A stretch of 64,000 nt of DNA, taken from Clostridia bacterium. Lineage in GTDB: Bacteria > Bacillota > Clostridia > Monoglobales > Monoglobaceae. The translations under genes were made by a program, and so were the position numbers. Location of the stretch: assembly GCA_017456605.1 (NCBI GenBank), contig JAFTJA010000004.1:248001-312000 (forward strand), given 5' to 3'. Positions 33,594-43,550 of the stretch are shown one piece after another. Positions within the stretch are counted from its first letter, which is position 1; every line of letters starts with the position of its first letter. The notes under the pieces are model-generated. The model was not told where the DNA came from. It did no database searches and was given only the letters and a program-made list of their open reading frames with translations.

Positions 33594-33836
33594 ATGGCAG
33601 TAAAAATTCGTTTGAGAAGAATGGGAGCAAAGAAGGCACCTTTCTATCGTGTAGTTGTGGCTGATTCAAGATATCCCCGCGATGGCAGATTCATTGAACA
33701 GGTTGGCACATACAACCCCATGACAGAACCCGCTGCAGTTGAATTTGATGCAGAAAAGGTTGCTAAGTGGATTTCAAACGGTGCACAGCCCACAGACACA
33801 GTAAAACGTCTTTTGAAAGAAAAGGGCATTATCTAA
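33594..33836 (+). CDS. rpsP: 30S ribosomal protein S16
   Basis: The 80-residue protein starts [20 protein letters not shown], the S16 signature, followed by [30 protein letters not shown] precedes the ATG. It heads the rpsP-khpA-rimM-trmD series downstream of ffh, a standard Firmicute order. Confidence 0.97.
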   Translation: MAVKIRLRRMGAKKAPFYRVVVADSRYPRDGRFIEQVGTYNPMTEPAAVEFDAEKVAKWISNGAQPTDTVKRLLKEKGII

Positions 33837-33854
33837 TCTGAAAAGACATCGGCG

Positions 33855-33876
33855 GCTTGTCCTTTTTGGGACAAGC
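33855..33876 (+). other. hairpin between rpsP and khpA
   Basis: GCTTGTCC (33855-33862) pairs with GGACAAGC (33869-33876) across a six-base loop. No T tract follows, so this is not a normal terminator. It may set the relative levels of rpsP and khpA mRNA. Confidence 0.55.
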
Positions 33877-33907
33877 TGTCCGGTACCTTTGGGTTTTGGA
33901 GGAAAAA

Positions 33908-34135
33908 ATGAAAGAACTTTTGGAATTTATTGCAAAAACAATGGTTTCAGAACCTGATGCGGTTGAGGTAAAAGAAACAGTATCGGGTGATTCAATTGTG
34001 CTTTCCTTGCACGTTGCCGAAGGCGATATGGGCAAGGTAATCGGCAAACAGGGCAGAATAGCAAAAGCTATACGCACTGTTGTCAAGGCTGCAGCAAGCC
34101 ACGAAAACAAAAAAGTGACGGTTGATATTGTATAA
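33908..34135 (+). CDS. khpA: KH-domain RNA-binding protein KhpA
   Basis: The 75-residue protein is a single KH domain with the GxxG-type loop GKVIGKQGRIAKAIR. It binds RNA and in related bacteria works with KhpB/EloR in cell division and elongation control. The ATG at 33908 is preceded by TTGGAGGA. It lies between rpsP and rimM, as usual in Firmicutes. Confidence 0.93.
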   Translation: MKELLEFIAKTMVSEPDAVEVKETVSGDSIVLSLHVAEGDMGKVIGKQGRIAKAIRTVVKAAASHENKKVTVDIV

Positions 34136-34145
34136 CTTGCGCAGG

Positions 34146-34194
34146 AGACTGTATCATCAAAGGCGGATTTTGGGCGTTTGATTTGGTACAGTCT
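34146..34194 (+). promoter_or_regulatory. leader hairpin upstream of rimM
   Basis: AGACTGTA (34146-34153) pairs with TACAGTCT (34187-34194), and ATCAAA pairs with TTTGAT (34177-34182), separated by a small internal loop. It is followed by TTTGCTTGCTTTTT. It may be a weak terminator or attenuator separating khpA from rimM-trmD. Confidence 0.55.
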
Positions 34195-34238
34195 TTGCTT
34201 GCTTTTTAAGAAACAGTGTTTGAAAGATAGGAATTTTT

Positions 34239-34736
34239 ATGAAAAAAGAACTTGAAATTGGACAAATAGTGAATACGCATGGGCTTCGGGGCGACGTAAA
34301 GGTTATGTACTGGTGCGATACTCCTGAACTTTTTCATGAGCTTGCGTATGTTAACATAGATGGTGAAGAATTTGACATCGAAAAATCAAGGATTCACAAG
34401 AATATGGTAATTCTTAAACTTAAAGGCATTGATGACATAAATATTGCCGAAAAATACCGGAACAAAATTCTCACAGTTCCAAGGGAAGAACTGGGCGATT
34501 TGCCTGACGGAACATATTATATTTGCGACCTTCTGGGCTGCAGTGTTGAAACTGTTGAGGGCAGGCTTTTGGGGAAAATCTGCGATATAATAAAGACCGG
34601 CAGCAACGATGTGTATGTGGTTGAAAATGACGACAAAAAGCAGGTGCTTATTCCGGTGATTAGTGATGTTATAAAATCCGTTGACATTGAAGCAAAGCGG
34701 ATTTTGATAGAACCCTTAAAAGGATTGATTGACTGA
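34239..34736 (+). CDS. rimM: 16S rRNA processing protein RimM
   Basis: The 165-residue protein starts LEIGQIVNTHGLRGDVKVM, the RimM N-terminal signature. It has a PRC-barrel C-terminal half (TYYICDLLGCSV, then VYVVENDDKKQVLIPVI). It helps mature the 30S subunit head around S19. It overlaps trmD at the stop/start (TGATG). ATAGGA lies upstream with a spacing of about nine. Confidence 0.95.
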   Translation: MKKELEIGQIVNTHGLRGDVKVMYWCDTPELFHELAYVNIDGEEFDIEKSRIHKNMVILKLKGIDDINIAEKYRNKILTVPREELGDLPDGTYYICDLLGCSVETVEGRLLGKICDIIKTGSNDVYVVENDDKKQVLIPVISDVIKSVDIEAKRILIEPLKGLID

Positions 34737-35476
34737 TGGCAGATTTAAGAGTTGATATTTTGACCCTATTTCCTGAAATGTTTGATGCTGTGCTAAACAG
34801 CAGCATTATCGGACGTGCTGTGGAAAATGGAATTCTTGAAATAAACTGTGTGCAGATAAGGGACTTCGCATTCAATAAGCACAGACAGGTTGATGACTAT
34901 CCTTATGGCGGCGGTCAGGGCATGGTTATGCAGGCAGAGCCCATATACCTTGCGTATATGAGTGTTTGCGAGGGGCTTTCATATAAGCCCAAAACCATAT
35001 ATCTGTCTCCTCAGGGGAAGACCTTCAGGCAATCAACGGCAAAAAGATTGGCAAAAGAAAAACATCTGGTGCTTATCTGTGGACACTATGAGGGTGTTGA
35101 CCAGAGAGTGCTTGATGAAATTGTGGACGAAGAAATCTCCTTGGGAGATTTTGTACTTACCGGTGGCGAAATTGGGGCAATGGCTGTGGTGGATGCCACC
35201 GCCAGAATGATTCCCGGGGTGCTTGCATCCGAGGCTGCTTTTTCGGATGAGTCGCACTACAGCGGACTTTTGGAATATCCCCAGTACACAAGGCCTGCCG
35301 TGTGGCACGACATGGAAGTTCCCGAAGTTTTGATGAGCGGAAATCACAAGCTCATTGAGGAATGGAAGCGTTTTTCAGCTATCAAAAACACCTTTGAAAA
35401 GCGAAGAGGAATGCTGAGTCGTGCCAAGCTTTCAAAAAAAGATTTGACGACGGTAGAAAAGCTTCGGGGGAAATAA
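34736..35476 (+). CDS. trmD: tRNA (guanine-N1)-methyltransferase
   Basis: The 246-residue protein has the SPOUT fold and the trefoil-knot motifs LICGHYEGVDQRV and SLGDFVLTGGEIGAM. The N-terminus DILTLFPEMFDA and the PYGGGQGMVM loop are typical. It methylates G37 of tRNAs with 36G. The start overlaps rimM. The usual rplS is not downstream; a zinc-ribbon membrane protein gene follows behind its own promoter. Confidence 0.97.
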   Translation: MADLRVDILTLFPEMFDAVLNSSIIGRAVENGILEINCVQIRDFAFNKHRQVDDYPYGGGQGMVMQAEPIYLAYMSVCEGLSYKPKTIYLSPQGKTFRQSTAKRLAKEKHLVLICGHYEGVDQRVLDEIVDEEISLGDFVLTGGEIGAMAVVDATARMIPGVLASEAAFSDESHYSGLLEYPQYTRPAVWHDMEVPEVLMSGNHKLIEEWKRFSAIKNTFEKRRGMLSRAKLSKKDLTTVEKLRGK

Positions 35477-35508
35477 GCTGGTAAATTGTTTAAAATTTTA
35501 ATATACTG

Positions 35509-35537
35509 TTGTTTTTTGACGTAATTTATGATACAAT
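35509..35537 (+). promoter_or_regulatory. promoter for the zinc-ribbon membrane protein
   Basis: TTGTTT (35509-35514), a 17-base spacer and TACAAT (35532-35537) lie 63 bases before the gene at 35601. Confidence 0.6.
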
Positions 35538-35600
35538 TATTCTACTTATAATTTGGCAAATCAGAGAAGATATAAATTTTTAAAAATCGGAGGGATCCTG

Positions 35601-37622
35601 ATGAAATGTTTAAACTGTGGAGCAGATATTTATGATGGAATTAAAAAATGTCCATACTGCAAAACATTGACCCCGGATGTGAATGAAGACGAAAAATTCA
35701 AAAATTTTGACTTTAAGTATACGATTACTTCGACCGAGCAGGTGAGAAAGATCCATGACTCGGTAAACGAAGTAAGAAAGGAAACAAAAAAGAACACACT
35801 TGAAAAGTTCCTTGCCGCAAGACGTGCTAAAAAGCGTGCTGCAAGACGTGCTGCAAGACGGGGTGAAGCTCCTGCAAAAAAACCGCTTTTTGAGAAAAAG
35901 CCAAAAGCGGACAAGACTATCATCAAAAAGGAAAAAGCGGTCAACAAAGAGAAAAAGTCCTTTATGCCAAAGGATATGAAAAAGTTCACCCAAAGAGCGG
36001 TTGGGCTTCTGACTGTTGCGGTTTGTCTTGTGCTTTTGGTGTGGGGTGTTGTGGCTTTTGCCAATATGCTTTCGGGTGACGATACTACTCCGTCATACAC
36101 TTACGCAAAGGACAACTCGCTTTATATGGTATACAAGGGCAAAAACATTCTCTTGTCAGAAAGTGTTATCACAGATTCATACATCAGGATGCTTGACGAA
36201 AACAACAACCTTGTTTCTGCTGAACGCGCTGCTAAAAATGCAGGCATCATCCATGCGTCAAAGGATGGCAAGACAGTATTCTTCTTTGAAAACTTTGACC
36301 CTGAAACAGGCAGTGGAAAGCTTTGTATGATAAAGAACGGAAAGGCAAAGAGGGTAAAAGAAATTTCCGACGCAGTACATAATTCACTGGTTATGACAAG
36401 CGACGGAAAGAAGCTCTTATATCTCCAGACCGCTGACAAAAACGGAGATATGGGCGTTCTCTATTATTGGGAGGACGGCATCGAAGAACCTTTCAAAATA
36501 GCAACAGATATTGACCACGGAACATTCGCTTTTTCAGCAGATGAGAATTGGGCAATCTTTTTGCAGAATTTGAACCGCATTACTATGCACGGCGATATGT
36601 ACGCAAAAAGTCTTGAAAGGCTCAAGGATGAGAAAATAAAGATGGATACTGATGTGTGCAAGATTTTTGGCTCAAACAAAAATGGCGACACACGTATCTA
36701 TGGAAAAGATTATGACGAGACAGACGGCTCGTTTGATATTTATGCAATGAACGAAAAGGGCCGTTCTATAAGACTTGGTGAAAGAACGACCAAAGCACCG
36801 CTTATTCAGAAGAAAAAGAACAGCTTGTTTGTTTATGGAATTGCTGACGACAAAACAAACAATCTCTATACAGTGGAGATAGACTCCGGCAAGAAAGAAA
36901 AGATTGCCAGCGGAGTAAACAGCATCCTTATGATGTCAAAAGACGAAAAGACTGTTATTTATGACAAGGTTTACACAGGCAAGCTTGCGGATTATTATGC
37001 ATATACCAAAGGCAAACAGCCTCTCAAAATCGCAGGCAACGTAGTTGTTGACTATGAGGTTGTAGCAGGAAAGCCCCAGATGGCTGCAAGCTATGATTGC
37101 CGCAAGGTTGTCTATATTTCAGAATTTGAAAGCTTCAAGGGTGGCGGAACGCTCACTCTTTGCGAATACAAGAACGGACGCGTTGTGTCAGAAACCCAGA
37201 TTGCGGAAGATGTATATTCGTGCTATCTGGCAGAGGATGACAAGTTCATTTTTACAAAGGATTACAGCCCGTCACGAAAAGTGTTTGATGTATATCTCCT
37301 TGATGGAACAGAAATGACTCTCCTCCGTGAAGAAGTTTCGCCCGAAATGTTTGGAGTTTCAAAATCGGGAGATAATATATTCTATATCTCAAATTATAAC
37401 GTTGAGGGTGTTTATGGAACCCTTGAAAAGATGGACCTCAAAGGCAATTCCGAAGAACTTGCGTCTGAGGTTGTGGATTTTGATTTGACCTCTTTCTCGG
37501 ATGTACTTTTCTACAAGAATTTAAACAGCGAAACAGGACTTTTTGATGTGTTCCTTGCAAAAAACGGAAAGTCTTCGTGGACCCAAATCAACACTTCGGT
37601 AAACGAAATCCTGACATATTAA
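35601..37622 (+). CDS. zinc-ribbon, single-pass membrane protein with beta-propeller-like ectodomain
   Basis: The 673-residue protein starts with a zinc ribbon (CLNCGAD, then CPYCKTLTP). A highly basic Ala/Arg/Lys linker of about 70 residues follows, then one membrane segment (LTVAVCLVLLVWGVVAFAN, about 155-173) and a long outside region. That region is made of repeated strands such as KDGKTVFFFENF, DGKKLLYLQTAD, ENWAIFLQN and DEKTVIYDKV, which resemble TolB/WD40-like propeller blades. Function is unknown; the topology suggests a sensor or scaffold with a nucleic-acid- or protein-binding cytoplasmic head. AATCGGAGGGAT precedes the ATG at 35601. nadD follows after 13 bp. Confidence 0.7.
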   Translation: MKCLNCGADIYDGIKKCPYCKTLTPDVNEDEKFKNFDFKYTITSTEQVRKIHDSVNEVRKETKKNTLEKFLAARRAKKRAARRAARRGEAPAKKPLFEKKPKADKTIIKKEKAVNKEKKSFMPKDMKKFTQRAVGLLTVAVCLVLLVWGVVAFANMLSGDDTTPSYTYAKDNSLYMVYKGKNILLSESVITDSYIRMLDENNNLVSAERAAKNAGIIHASKDGKTVFFFENFDPETGSGKLCMIKNGKAKRVKEISDAVHNSLVMTSDGKKLLYLQTADKNGDMGVLYYWEDGIEEPFKIATDIDHGTFAFSADENWAIFLQNLNRITMHGDMYAKSLERLKDEKIKMDTDVCKIFGSNKNGDTRIYGKDYDETDGSFDIYAMNEKGRSIRLGERTTKAPLIQKKKNSLFVYGIADDKTNNLYTVEIDSGKKEKIASGVNSILMMSKDEKTVIYDKVYTGKLADYYAYTKGKQPLKIAGNVVVDYEVVAGKPQMAASYDCRKVVYISEFESFKGGGTLTLCEYKNGRVVSETQIAEDVYSCYLAEDDKFIFTKDYSPSRKVFDVYLLDGTEMTLLREEVSPEMFGVSKSGDNIFYISNYNVEGVYGTLEKMDLKGNSEELASEVVDFDLTSFSDVLFYKNLNSETGLFDVFLAKNGKSSWTQINTSVNEILTY

Positions 37623-37635
37623 AGGGGCGAAGATC

Positions 37636-38238
37636 TTGCGAATAGGAGTTTTCGGCGGAACATTCAATCCTCCGCACTTTGGACATCTGCATCTGGCACG
37701 CGAGGCTATGGAAAAGGCTGCCCTTGATAAAATGATTTTTATTCCGTGCGCTATTCCCCCTCACAAACCAAACCTCAAAATTCCTGACGGTGAGCACAGA
37801 CTCAGTATGGTCAAGCTCGCCACCATGGGGGATGCGAGGTTTTCGGTGTCTGATATTGAAATAGAGGCAGGGGGAAAAAGCTATACGGCAAAGACCCTTG
37901 AAAGGCTTGAAAAAATCTATCCTCATGACAGACTTTGTTTTATTGTGGGTGCTGATTCTCTTTGTGAGATGGAAGGCTGGTTTTGCCCCGGGGAAATTTT
38001 TAGACGTGCAGAAATTGTTGTAGCTATGCGCGGCGGTATGAATGAAAGCTTTCTGGATGCTGCAATTTCCCTTTTGCGACAGAAATACAAGGCAAGGATT
38101 ACGAAGATTTCTATGGCCGAAATGGAAATTTCGTCATCGGAAATAAGACGCCGTATCCAAAACGGAGAAAACATAGCTGATATGGTATGCGAAGAAGTCA
38201 TTGATTATATTGAAAAAACACAGATTTATGAAGGATAG
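37636..38238 (+). CDS. nadD: nicotinate-nucleotide adenylyltransferase
   Basis: The 200-residue nucleotidyltransferase has the (H/T)xGH motif as GVFGGTFNPPHFGHLHLA and the C-terminal SSSEIRRRI motif. It adenylates nicotinate mononucleotide to deamido-NAD, the step before NadE, which is encoded at 43551. The start is TTG at 37636 with AAAGGGGCGA upstream. It is followed by yqeK, the common partner. Confidence 0.95.
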   Translation: MRIGVFGGTFNPPHFGHLHLAREAMEKAALDKMIFIPCAIPPHKPNLKIPDGEHRLSMVKLATMGDARFSVSDIEIEAGGKSYTAKTLERLEKIYPHDRLCFIVGADSLCEMEGWFCPGEIFRRAEIVVAMRGGMNESFLDAAISLLRQKYKARITKISMAEMEISSSEIRRRIQNGENIADMVCEEVIDYIEKTQIYEG

Positions 38239-38246
38239 TTTTTAAT

Positions 38247-38819
38247 ATGCAAAGTTTTGACGAAATAAGGGATTATGCAAAAAATGTTTTGAGTCAAAAG
38301 CGGTTTTTGCATACTCTCAGCGTTGCGGATGAAGCAAAGGAGCTTGCGCTTCTTTGGGGTGCAGATTGTGAGAAGGCTTATTTTGCGGCACTTCTGCACG
38401 ATATAGCAAAAGAGATACCTTTTGAAGAATCAAAAGAGATTTTGAAAAAGGCAGGACTCCCGACGGATTTTATCAGGCCCCTTATTCACGGACCGGTGGC
38501 GGCGTATATGGCGCGCGAGAAATTTGGCATATGCGATGAGGATATCCTCAATGCCATAAGGTATCACAGTACCGGGCGCACAGGAATGTCAGTTTTAGAA
38601 AAGATAATTTTTGTAGCTGATTTCACCGAGCCAAACCGCCTTTATACTGATTCAAAAGAGGTCAGGGAGCTATCAAGAAAAGACCTTGACGCCGCTATGC
38701 TCCTTCAATGCGACAGATGCATAAAGTTCCTGATAGATACGGGCAAAATTGTGAATACATTGACAGTAGATTTGAGAAACAGTTTGATCAAGCAGCAAAA
38801 AAGAGGAAAAGATAAATGA
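38247..38819 (+). CDS. yqeK: HD-domain Ap4A hydrolase YqeK
   Basis: The 190-residue HD protein has the metal ligands in RFLHTLSVADEA, ALLHDIAKEIP, HGPVAAYMA, RYHSTGR and VADFTEPNR. The YqeK family splits diadenosine tetraphosphate into two ADP. It lies 8 bp after nadD and overlaps the LCP gene by ATGA, so the set is one operon. Confidence 0.93.
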   Translation: MQSFDEIRDYAKNVLSQKRFLHTLSVADEAKELALLWGADCEKAYFAALLHDIAKEIPFEESKEILKKAGLPTDFIRPLIHGPVAAYMAREKFGICDEDILNAIRYHSTGRTGMSVLEKIIFVADFTEPNRLYTDSKEVRELSRKDLDAAMLLQCDRCIKFLIDTGKIVNTLTVDLRNSLIKQQKRGKDK

Positions 38820-40057
38820 GAGTAAAGTCACCACTTAGACTTATAGTTGCAATAGTTATTTTAATTGTCCTTATTTATGTGGGGTTCAAAGGGGCAATGT
38901 CAATAATTTCAGGTGAGCCCATAAAGTTTGGTTTCAGCAGCAACCGTATGTTTGGCTCTGACCGTGTTCAGGACTTTGTTGTTGCCGGAATTGACGAAGA
39001 GGGTTACCGCACAGACTTGATACTTTTTTGCAGGTATAATCTGGCGGACAATTCAATAGACGTCTTGCAAATTCCCCGTGACACCAAGGTTGAAACGGAC
39101 AGATACGACAAAAAGATAAATTCAGCGTATGGCAGCAAGGAAAAAGAAAAAGCTCTTTTTGATGAGATTGAGAGCGTAATAGGAATAAGACCTGAAAAAT
39201 CTGTTATAGTGAGCTTTAAGGCATTTCGTGAGCTTATTGATGCCATTGGCGGAGTAGAGGTGAATGTCCCGATGCGGATGTATTATACAGACCCCTATCA
39301 GGACCTCACCATTGACCTTTATCCGGGCAAGCAGGTGCTTGACGGAAGGCGGGCCGAAATGTTTATGCGGTTTCGTTACAACAACGACGGCACGGGCTAT
39401 CCAAACGGCGATATTGACAGAATTGCGGCACAAAAAAATCTTTATAATGCGGCAATGGAAAAACTGCTCAGCGGGAGCACGGTGCTTAAAGCTCCAAAGA
39501 TTTTGGGTATAATTTCAGACAATGTAAAGACGGACTTTTCTGTTGATGAGATTGTAGGATATATGACACGTATTCCAAAATTCAGTATGGAAAAGGTTAA
39601 TATATTCACACTTCCCGGTGAAGGTGCATATGATTCAAACGGCGTTTCGTATTTCTTCCCCGATAAAGAAGAAACTGAAAAGCTGATAAAAGAAAACTTT
39701 TCTTCAAAAAGAAAGACTGATCCCAGCGAAGCTGGGTATACAGGTTCCTTTAAAAACCGGTTTATCAAGGTGAGAATTGTTGATGCAACAGGCCTTGATG
39801 AATCCCAGGCGGATATGCTGAAAATTGTTTCAGAAACCCTTTCTGATTATGGTTTCAAGGTGGTTTCAACCGAAAAATCAGACAGAATTTCGGACAAATC
39901 AGTCTTCATAAATCACAACGAAAAGCACGCTGCGACAGAGGTCAAAAAGGTCTATGGAGCGGTTGAAATTTCTGAAACAATAGAAGAATATGTGGTTGAA
40001 AGTGGCGAAAAAATGGCAGATGTTACACTGAAAATCGGCAGCGACTTTTCGTTTTAG
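38816..40057 (+). CDS. LytR-CpsA-Psr family cell-wall glycopolymer ligase
   Basis: The 413-residue protein has one N-terminal membrane segment, then the LCP domain with RTDLILFCRYNL, DVLQIPRDTKVET, AIGGVEVNVP and FMRFRYNN...DIDRIAAQKN. A C-terminal LytR_C-like domain follows (KVRIVDATGLDESQADML). LCP enzymes attach wall teichoic acids or other glycopolymers to peptidoglycan outside the cell. It overlaps yqeK by ATGA and precedes rsfS, a conserved clostridial order. Confidence 0.93.
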   Translation: MRVKSPLRLIVAIVILIVLIYVGFKGAMSIISGEPIKFGFSSNRMFGSDRVQDFVVAGIDEEGYRTDLILFCRYNLADNSIDVLQIPRDTKVETDRYDKKINSAYGSKEKEKALFDEIESVIGIRPEKSVIVSFKAFRELIDAIGGVEVNVPMRMYYTDPYQDLTIDLYPGKQVLDGRRAEMFMRFRYNNDGTGYPNGDIDRIAAQKNLYNAAMEKLLSGSTVLKAPKILGIISDNVKTDFSVDEIVGYMTRIPKFSMEKVNIFTLPGEGAYDSNGVSYFFPDKEETEKLIKENFSSKRKTDPSEAGYTGSFKNRFIKVRIVDATGLDESQADMLKIVSETLSDYGFKVVSTEKSDRISDKSVFINHNEKHAATEVKKVYGAVEISETIEEYVVESGEKMADVTLKIGSDFSF

Positions 40058-40084
40058 ATAAGACACTTGAAAGGAAGAATTTTT

Positions 40085-40447
40085 ATGAGTTGTGAAAATA
40101 ACTATGTTAACACGGTTGTCAAGGCTATCGACAAGAAAAAAGGACGGGATATACAGGTTCTTGATCTTAGCGGACTTACCACTTTGACAAACTATTTTGT
40201 TATCGCCACAGGCGGTTCAAACAAAAATGTTCAGGCGATTTGTGACTTTATTGAAGAAGAAATGCAAAAGATTGGCGCAAAGATGTGGAACAAAGAAGGT
40301 TATGACGGCGGCGAATGGATTTTACTCAATTATGATGACGTTATGGTGCATATTTTTCAGGAAGAACCCCGTGAATTTTACAAGCTGGAGCATATATGGA
40401 AAGACGCACCTGGCATAGATGTTTCAGACCTTATTGACGAAGACTAA
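40085..40447 (+). CDS. rsfS: ribosomal silencing factor RsfS
   Basis: The 120-residue protein has the RsfS motifs DLSGLTTLTNYFVIATGGSN and EGYDGGEWILLNYDDVMVHIF. It binds uL14 on the 50S subunit and blocks subunit joining when nutrients are scarce. The ATG at 40085 has GAAAGGAAG upstream; an in-frame TTG at 40067 is less likely. leuS begins 22 bp later. Confidence 0.95.
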   Translation: MSCENNYVNTVVKAIDKKKGRDIQVLDLSGLTTLTNYFVIATGGSNKNVQAICDFIEEEMQKIGAKMWNKEGYDGGEWILLNYDDVMVHIFQEEPREFYKLEHIWKDAPGIDVSDLIDED

Positions 40448-40469
40448 AAACCGAAAGGATTGATAATAA

Positions 40470-42941
40470 ATGAAATACGATTTCAAAGGAATTGAAGAAA
40501 AATGGCAAAAAAACTGGGAGGACAAAAAGGTCTTTGCAATCAAAGAAAACCCTGCAAAGCCCAAGTATTATGCCCTTGAAATGTTCCCGTATCCGTCAGG
40601 AAACTTACATATGGGACACGTGCGCAACTATTCAATCGGCGATGTTGTGGCACGCTATAAGACAATGCAGGGCTTCAATGTTCTCCATCCCATGGGCTGG
40701 GACTCTTTTGGCTTGCCTGCAGAAAATGCGGCTATTAAAAACGGAACACCTCCCGCTGACTGGACATGGAAGAATATTGACAATATGCGCGACCAGCTCA
40801 AACGTCTTGGCTTCAGCTATGACTGGGACCGTGAGGTTGCAACAGCAAAAGAAGATTATTACAAATTCACCCAGTGGATGTTTTTGAAGCTGTTTGAAAA
40901 CGGTCTTGCATACAAGAAAAAATCTTTTGTAAACTGGTGTCCCTCGTGCCAGACTGTTCTTGCAAATGAGCAGGTGGTAAATGGCAAGTGCGAACGCTGC
41001 AAGAGCGAGGTAGGAAAGAAAGATTTGGAGCAGTGGTTCTTCAAAATTACTGATTATGCAGAACGTCTTCTTGCTGATATTGAAAAGCTCAAAGGCTGGC
41101 CCGATAAGGTAAAATCAATGCAGACCAACTGGATTGGAAGATCTGAGGGTGCTGAGGTTAAATTCAAGATTGACGGCACTGACAAGGAGCTTACTGTGTT
41201 CACTACACGTCCTGATACAATTTATGGTGTGTCATATATGGTGATTGCTCCTGAGCATCCTATTGTGGATGAACTCATCACAGGAAAGCCCCAGGAGGCA
41301 GAATGCCGTGCATTTATCGAAAAAGTACACGGTATGAGTGAAATTACCCGCAGCGCTACCGACACCGAAAAAGAGGGCGTATTCACCGGGGTATATATGA
41401 TAAACCCCATAAACGATGAAAAAATCCCGCTGTACCTTGCAAATTATGTATTCCTTGATTATGGAACAGGTATTGTTATGGGTGTTGCGGCTCACGACCA
41501 GCGTGACTTTGAATTTGCAAAGAAATACAATCTTCCCATTCGCATTGTTATTCAGCCTGAGGGACAGAATATGAAAGAGGAAGATATGACCGAGGCTTTT
41601 GCTGCTGAGGGTATAATGGAAAATTCCGGCGAATTCAACGGAATGAACAATCGTGATGCGCTTAAAAAGATAATTTCTTATATGGAAGAAAAGGGCATAG
41701 GCGAAAAGAAAGTCAACTTCCGTCTTCGTGACTGGTTGATTTCACGTCAGAGATACTGGGGTGCTCCAATCCCTGTTGTGTACTGTGAAAAGTGCGGAAC
41801 TGTGGCAATCCCTGAGGAACAGCTTCCTGTGCGTCTTCCTGAAAATGTTGAATTTACAGGTCAGGGAAAATCACCTCTTTCGGAATGTGCGGACTTTATG
41901 AATACAACTTGTCCCAAGTGCGGCGGAAAGGCTGTCCGCGAGAGCGACACAATGGATACTTTTGTTTGTTCATCGTGGTATTTTTTAAGATATTGTGACC
42001 CCAAGAATGACAAAATGCCATTCAGCAAAGAAAAGACAGATTACTGGATGAATGTTGACCAGTATATCGGCGGTGTTGAACACGCAATTCTCCATCTTCT
42101 TTATGCGAGATTTTTCACAAAAGTTCTCTATGACCAAGGCTATGTTTCCTGCGAAGAACCTTTTGAAAACCTGCTCACTCAGGGTATGGTGCTGAAAGAC
42201 GGCAGCAAGATGTCAAAGTCTGTGGGAAATGTAGTAAGTCCTGAAGAGATTATCGAAAAATACGGCGCAGATACAGCAAGACTCTTTATCCTCTTTGCGG
42301 CACCCCCCGAACGTGACCTCGACTGGAATGATACAGCGGTTGAGGGTGCATATCGATTCCTAAACCGTGTATGGCGTGCGGTTGACGAGCTTCGCCAGTA
42401 TGCATCATACGATGCGGTTGATGGTGCAAAACTTAATGAGACAGAGAAAAAACTTCACTTTGCGGTTAATGCAGGTATCAAAAAAGTTACCGAAGATTTT
42501 GATAGATTCAGCTTCAATACTGCAATCAGCAGCATCATGGAAACAGTTAATGCACTTTATCAGTATAAAGATGCGGTAAATGCTGAAAACTATAACAAAG
42601 AACTCCTAGGCGAAGCACTTCGTGCCATTGTTCTTATGCTTTCACCTATCGTTCCGCACATCACTCAGGAGCTTTGGGAGATGCTGGGAAATTGCGAAAA
42701 CCTTTTTGATACACCATGGCCGAAGTATGACGAAAGTGCATTGGTTGTCAGCGAGGTAGAGGTTGTTGTTCAGATTAACGGCAAAATCCGTGACAAAATG
42801 ATGATTTCTGCTGACCTTGACCCCCAGGGTATGCAAAATGTAGCACTTGAAAATGACAAGGTTAAGGCACTTATTGACGGCAAACAGGTGGTTAAAGTTA
42901 TTGCTGTTCCCAAAAAGCTTATAAACATAGTGGTGAAATAA
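40470..42941 (+). CDS. leuS: leucyl-tRNA synthetase
   Basis: The 823-residue class I synthetase has HIGH as HMGHVRNY (about residue 49) and KMSKS as [11 protein letters not shown] (about residue 580). The editing domain carries [12 protein letters not shown] and [15 protein letters not shown], and a C-terminal anticodon-binding and tail region follows. The zinc-type cysteine pairs CEKCGTV and CPKCGGK are present. It charges tRNA-Leu. No T-box leader is present in the 22-bp gap after rsfS. CCGAAAGGATTG is the ribosome binding site. Confidence 0.97.
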   Translation: MKYDFKGIEEKWQKNWEDKKVFAIKENPAKPKYYALEMFPYPSGNLHMGHVRNYSIGDVVARYKTMQGFNVLHPMGWDSFGLPAENAAIKNGTPPADWTWKNIDNMRDQLKRLGFSYDWDREVATAKEDYYKFTQWMFLKLFENGLAYKKKSFVNWCPSCQTVLANEQVVNGKCERCKSEVGKKDLEQWFFKITDYAERLLADIEKLKGWPDKVKSMQTNWIGRSEGAEVKFKIDGTDKELTVFTTRPDTIYGVSYMVIAPEHPIVDELITGKPQEAECRAFIEKVHGMSEITRSATDTEKEGVFTGVYMINPINDEKIPLYLANYVFLDYGTGIVMGVAAHDQRDFEFAKKYNLPIRIVIQPEGQNMKEEDMTEAFAAEGIMENSGEFNGMNNRDALKKIISYMEEKGIGEKKVNFRLRDWLISRQRYWGAPIPVVYCEKCGTVAIPEEQLPVRLPENVEFTGQGKSPLSECADFMNTTCPKCGGKAVRESDTMDTFVCSSWYFLRYCDPKNDKMPFSKEKTDYWMNVDQYIGGVEHAILHLLYARFFTKVLYDQGYVSCEEPFENLLTQGMVLKDGSKMSKSVGNVVSPEEIIEKYGADTARLFILFAAPPERDLDWNDTAVEGAYRFLNRVWRAVDELRQYASYDAVDGAKLNETEKKLHFAVNAGIKKVTEDFDRFSFNTAISSIMETVNALYQYKDAVNAENYNKELLGEALRAIVLMLSPIVPHITQELWEMLGNCENLFDTPWPKYDESALVVSEVEVVVQINGKIRDKMMISADLDPQGMQNVALENDKVKALIDGKQVVKVIAVPKKLINIVVK

Positions 42942-42943
42942 TT

Positions 42944-43528
42944 ATGAGCGCAAAACAGGAATTTATTGAACTATATCAAAACTTAATAAAAAGAGAGGGA
43001 GCTGAAAAGCTCCTTGCTCATCTTATGTCCCCGGCAAGTGATTTCTTCACGGCACCTGCCAGCACAAGATATCACGGAGCGTACGAGGGCGGCTTGGTTG
43101 AGCATAGTTTGAATGTTTATGAATGCCTTAAGGATTATCTGGCAAGAGAAAGAGTGGCAGAGCTTTATGGCATCGAGGCAAGTGAAGAAAGCATTGCAAT
43201 AGTTGCACTTCTTCACGACATTTGCAAAATGAATTTTTACAAACCTTCATTAAGAAATGTGAAAGACGAAAACGGCGTTTGGCAAAAAGTTCCCACATAC
43301 GAGATTGATGACAAGCTTCCGTATGGACACGGTGAAAAATCGGTTTATATAATTTCAGGCTTTATGCGACTCACTCGTGAGGAGGCTTTTGCCATAAGAT
43401 ACCATATGGGCTTTTCTGGCAGTGAAGAGCCACGCAATGTGGGCAGTGCATTTGAGATGTTCCCCCTTGCGTTTGCGCTTTCAACTGCTGATATGGAAGC
43501 TACATATTTCCTTGAAGGAAAAAACTAA
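42944..43528 (+). CDS. HD-domain hydrolase
   Basis: The 194-residue protein has HD-superfamily ligands in YHGAYEGGLVEHSLNVYE, ALLHDICKMNFY and YGHGEKSVYI, and a late Asp in LSTADMEATY. It resembles the HD hydrolases widely found beside housekeeping genes in Clostridia. The likely substrate is a nucleotide, but this is not determined. It starts two bases after the leuS stop, and a usable Shine-Dalgarno sequence is not obvious, so reinitiation after leuS is likely. Confidence 0.8.
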   Translation: MSAKQEFIELYQNLIKREGAEKLLAHLMSPASDFFTAPASTRYHGAYEGGLVEHSLNVYECLKDYLARERVAELYGIEASEESIAIVALLHDICKMNFYKPSLRNVKDENGVWQKVPTYEIDDKLPYGHGEKSVYIISGFMRLTREEAFAIRYHMGFSGSEEPRNVGSAFEMFPLAFALSTADMEATYFLEGKN

Positions 43529-43550
43529 AAAGAAAAGGGAGGACTGACTT

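Noticed and set aside
35630-36100. Minus-strand 156-codon frame opposite the zinc-ribbon gene
   Set aside because: It is a shadow of the Ala/Arg/Lys-rich linker and membrane segment and has no ribosome binding site.
40448-40469. T-box leader for leuS
   Set aside because: The gap is 22 bp and contains only the ribosome binding site.
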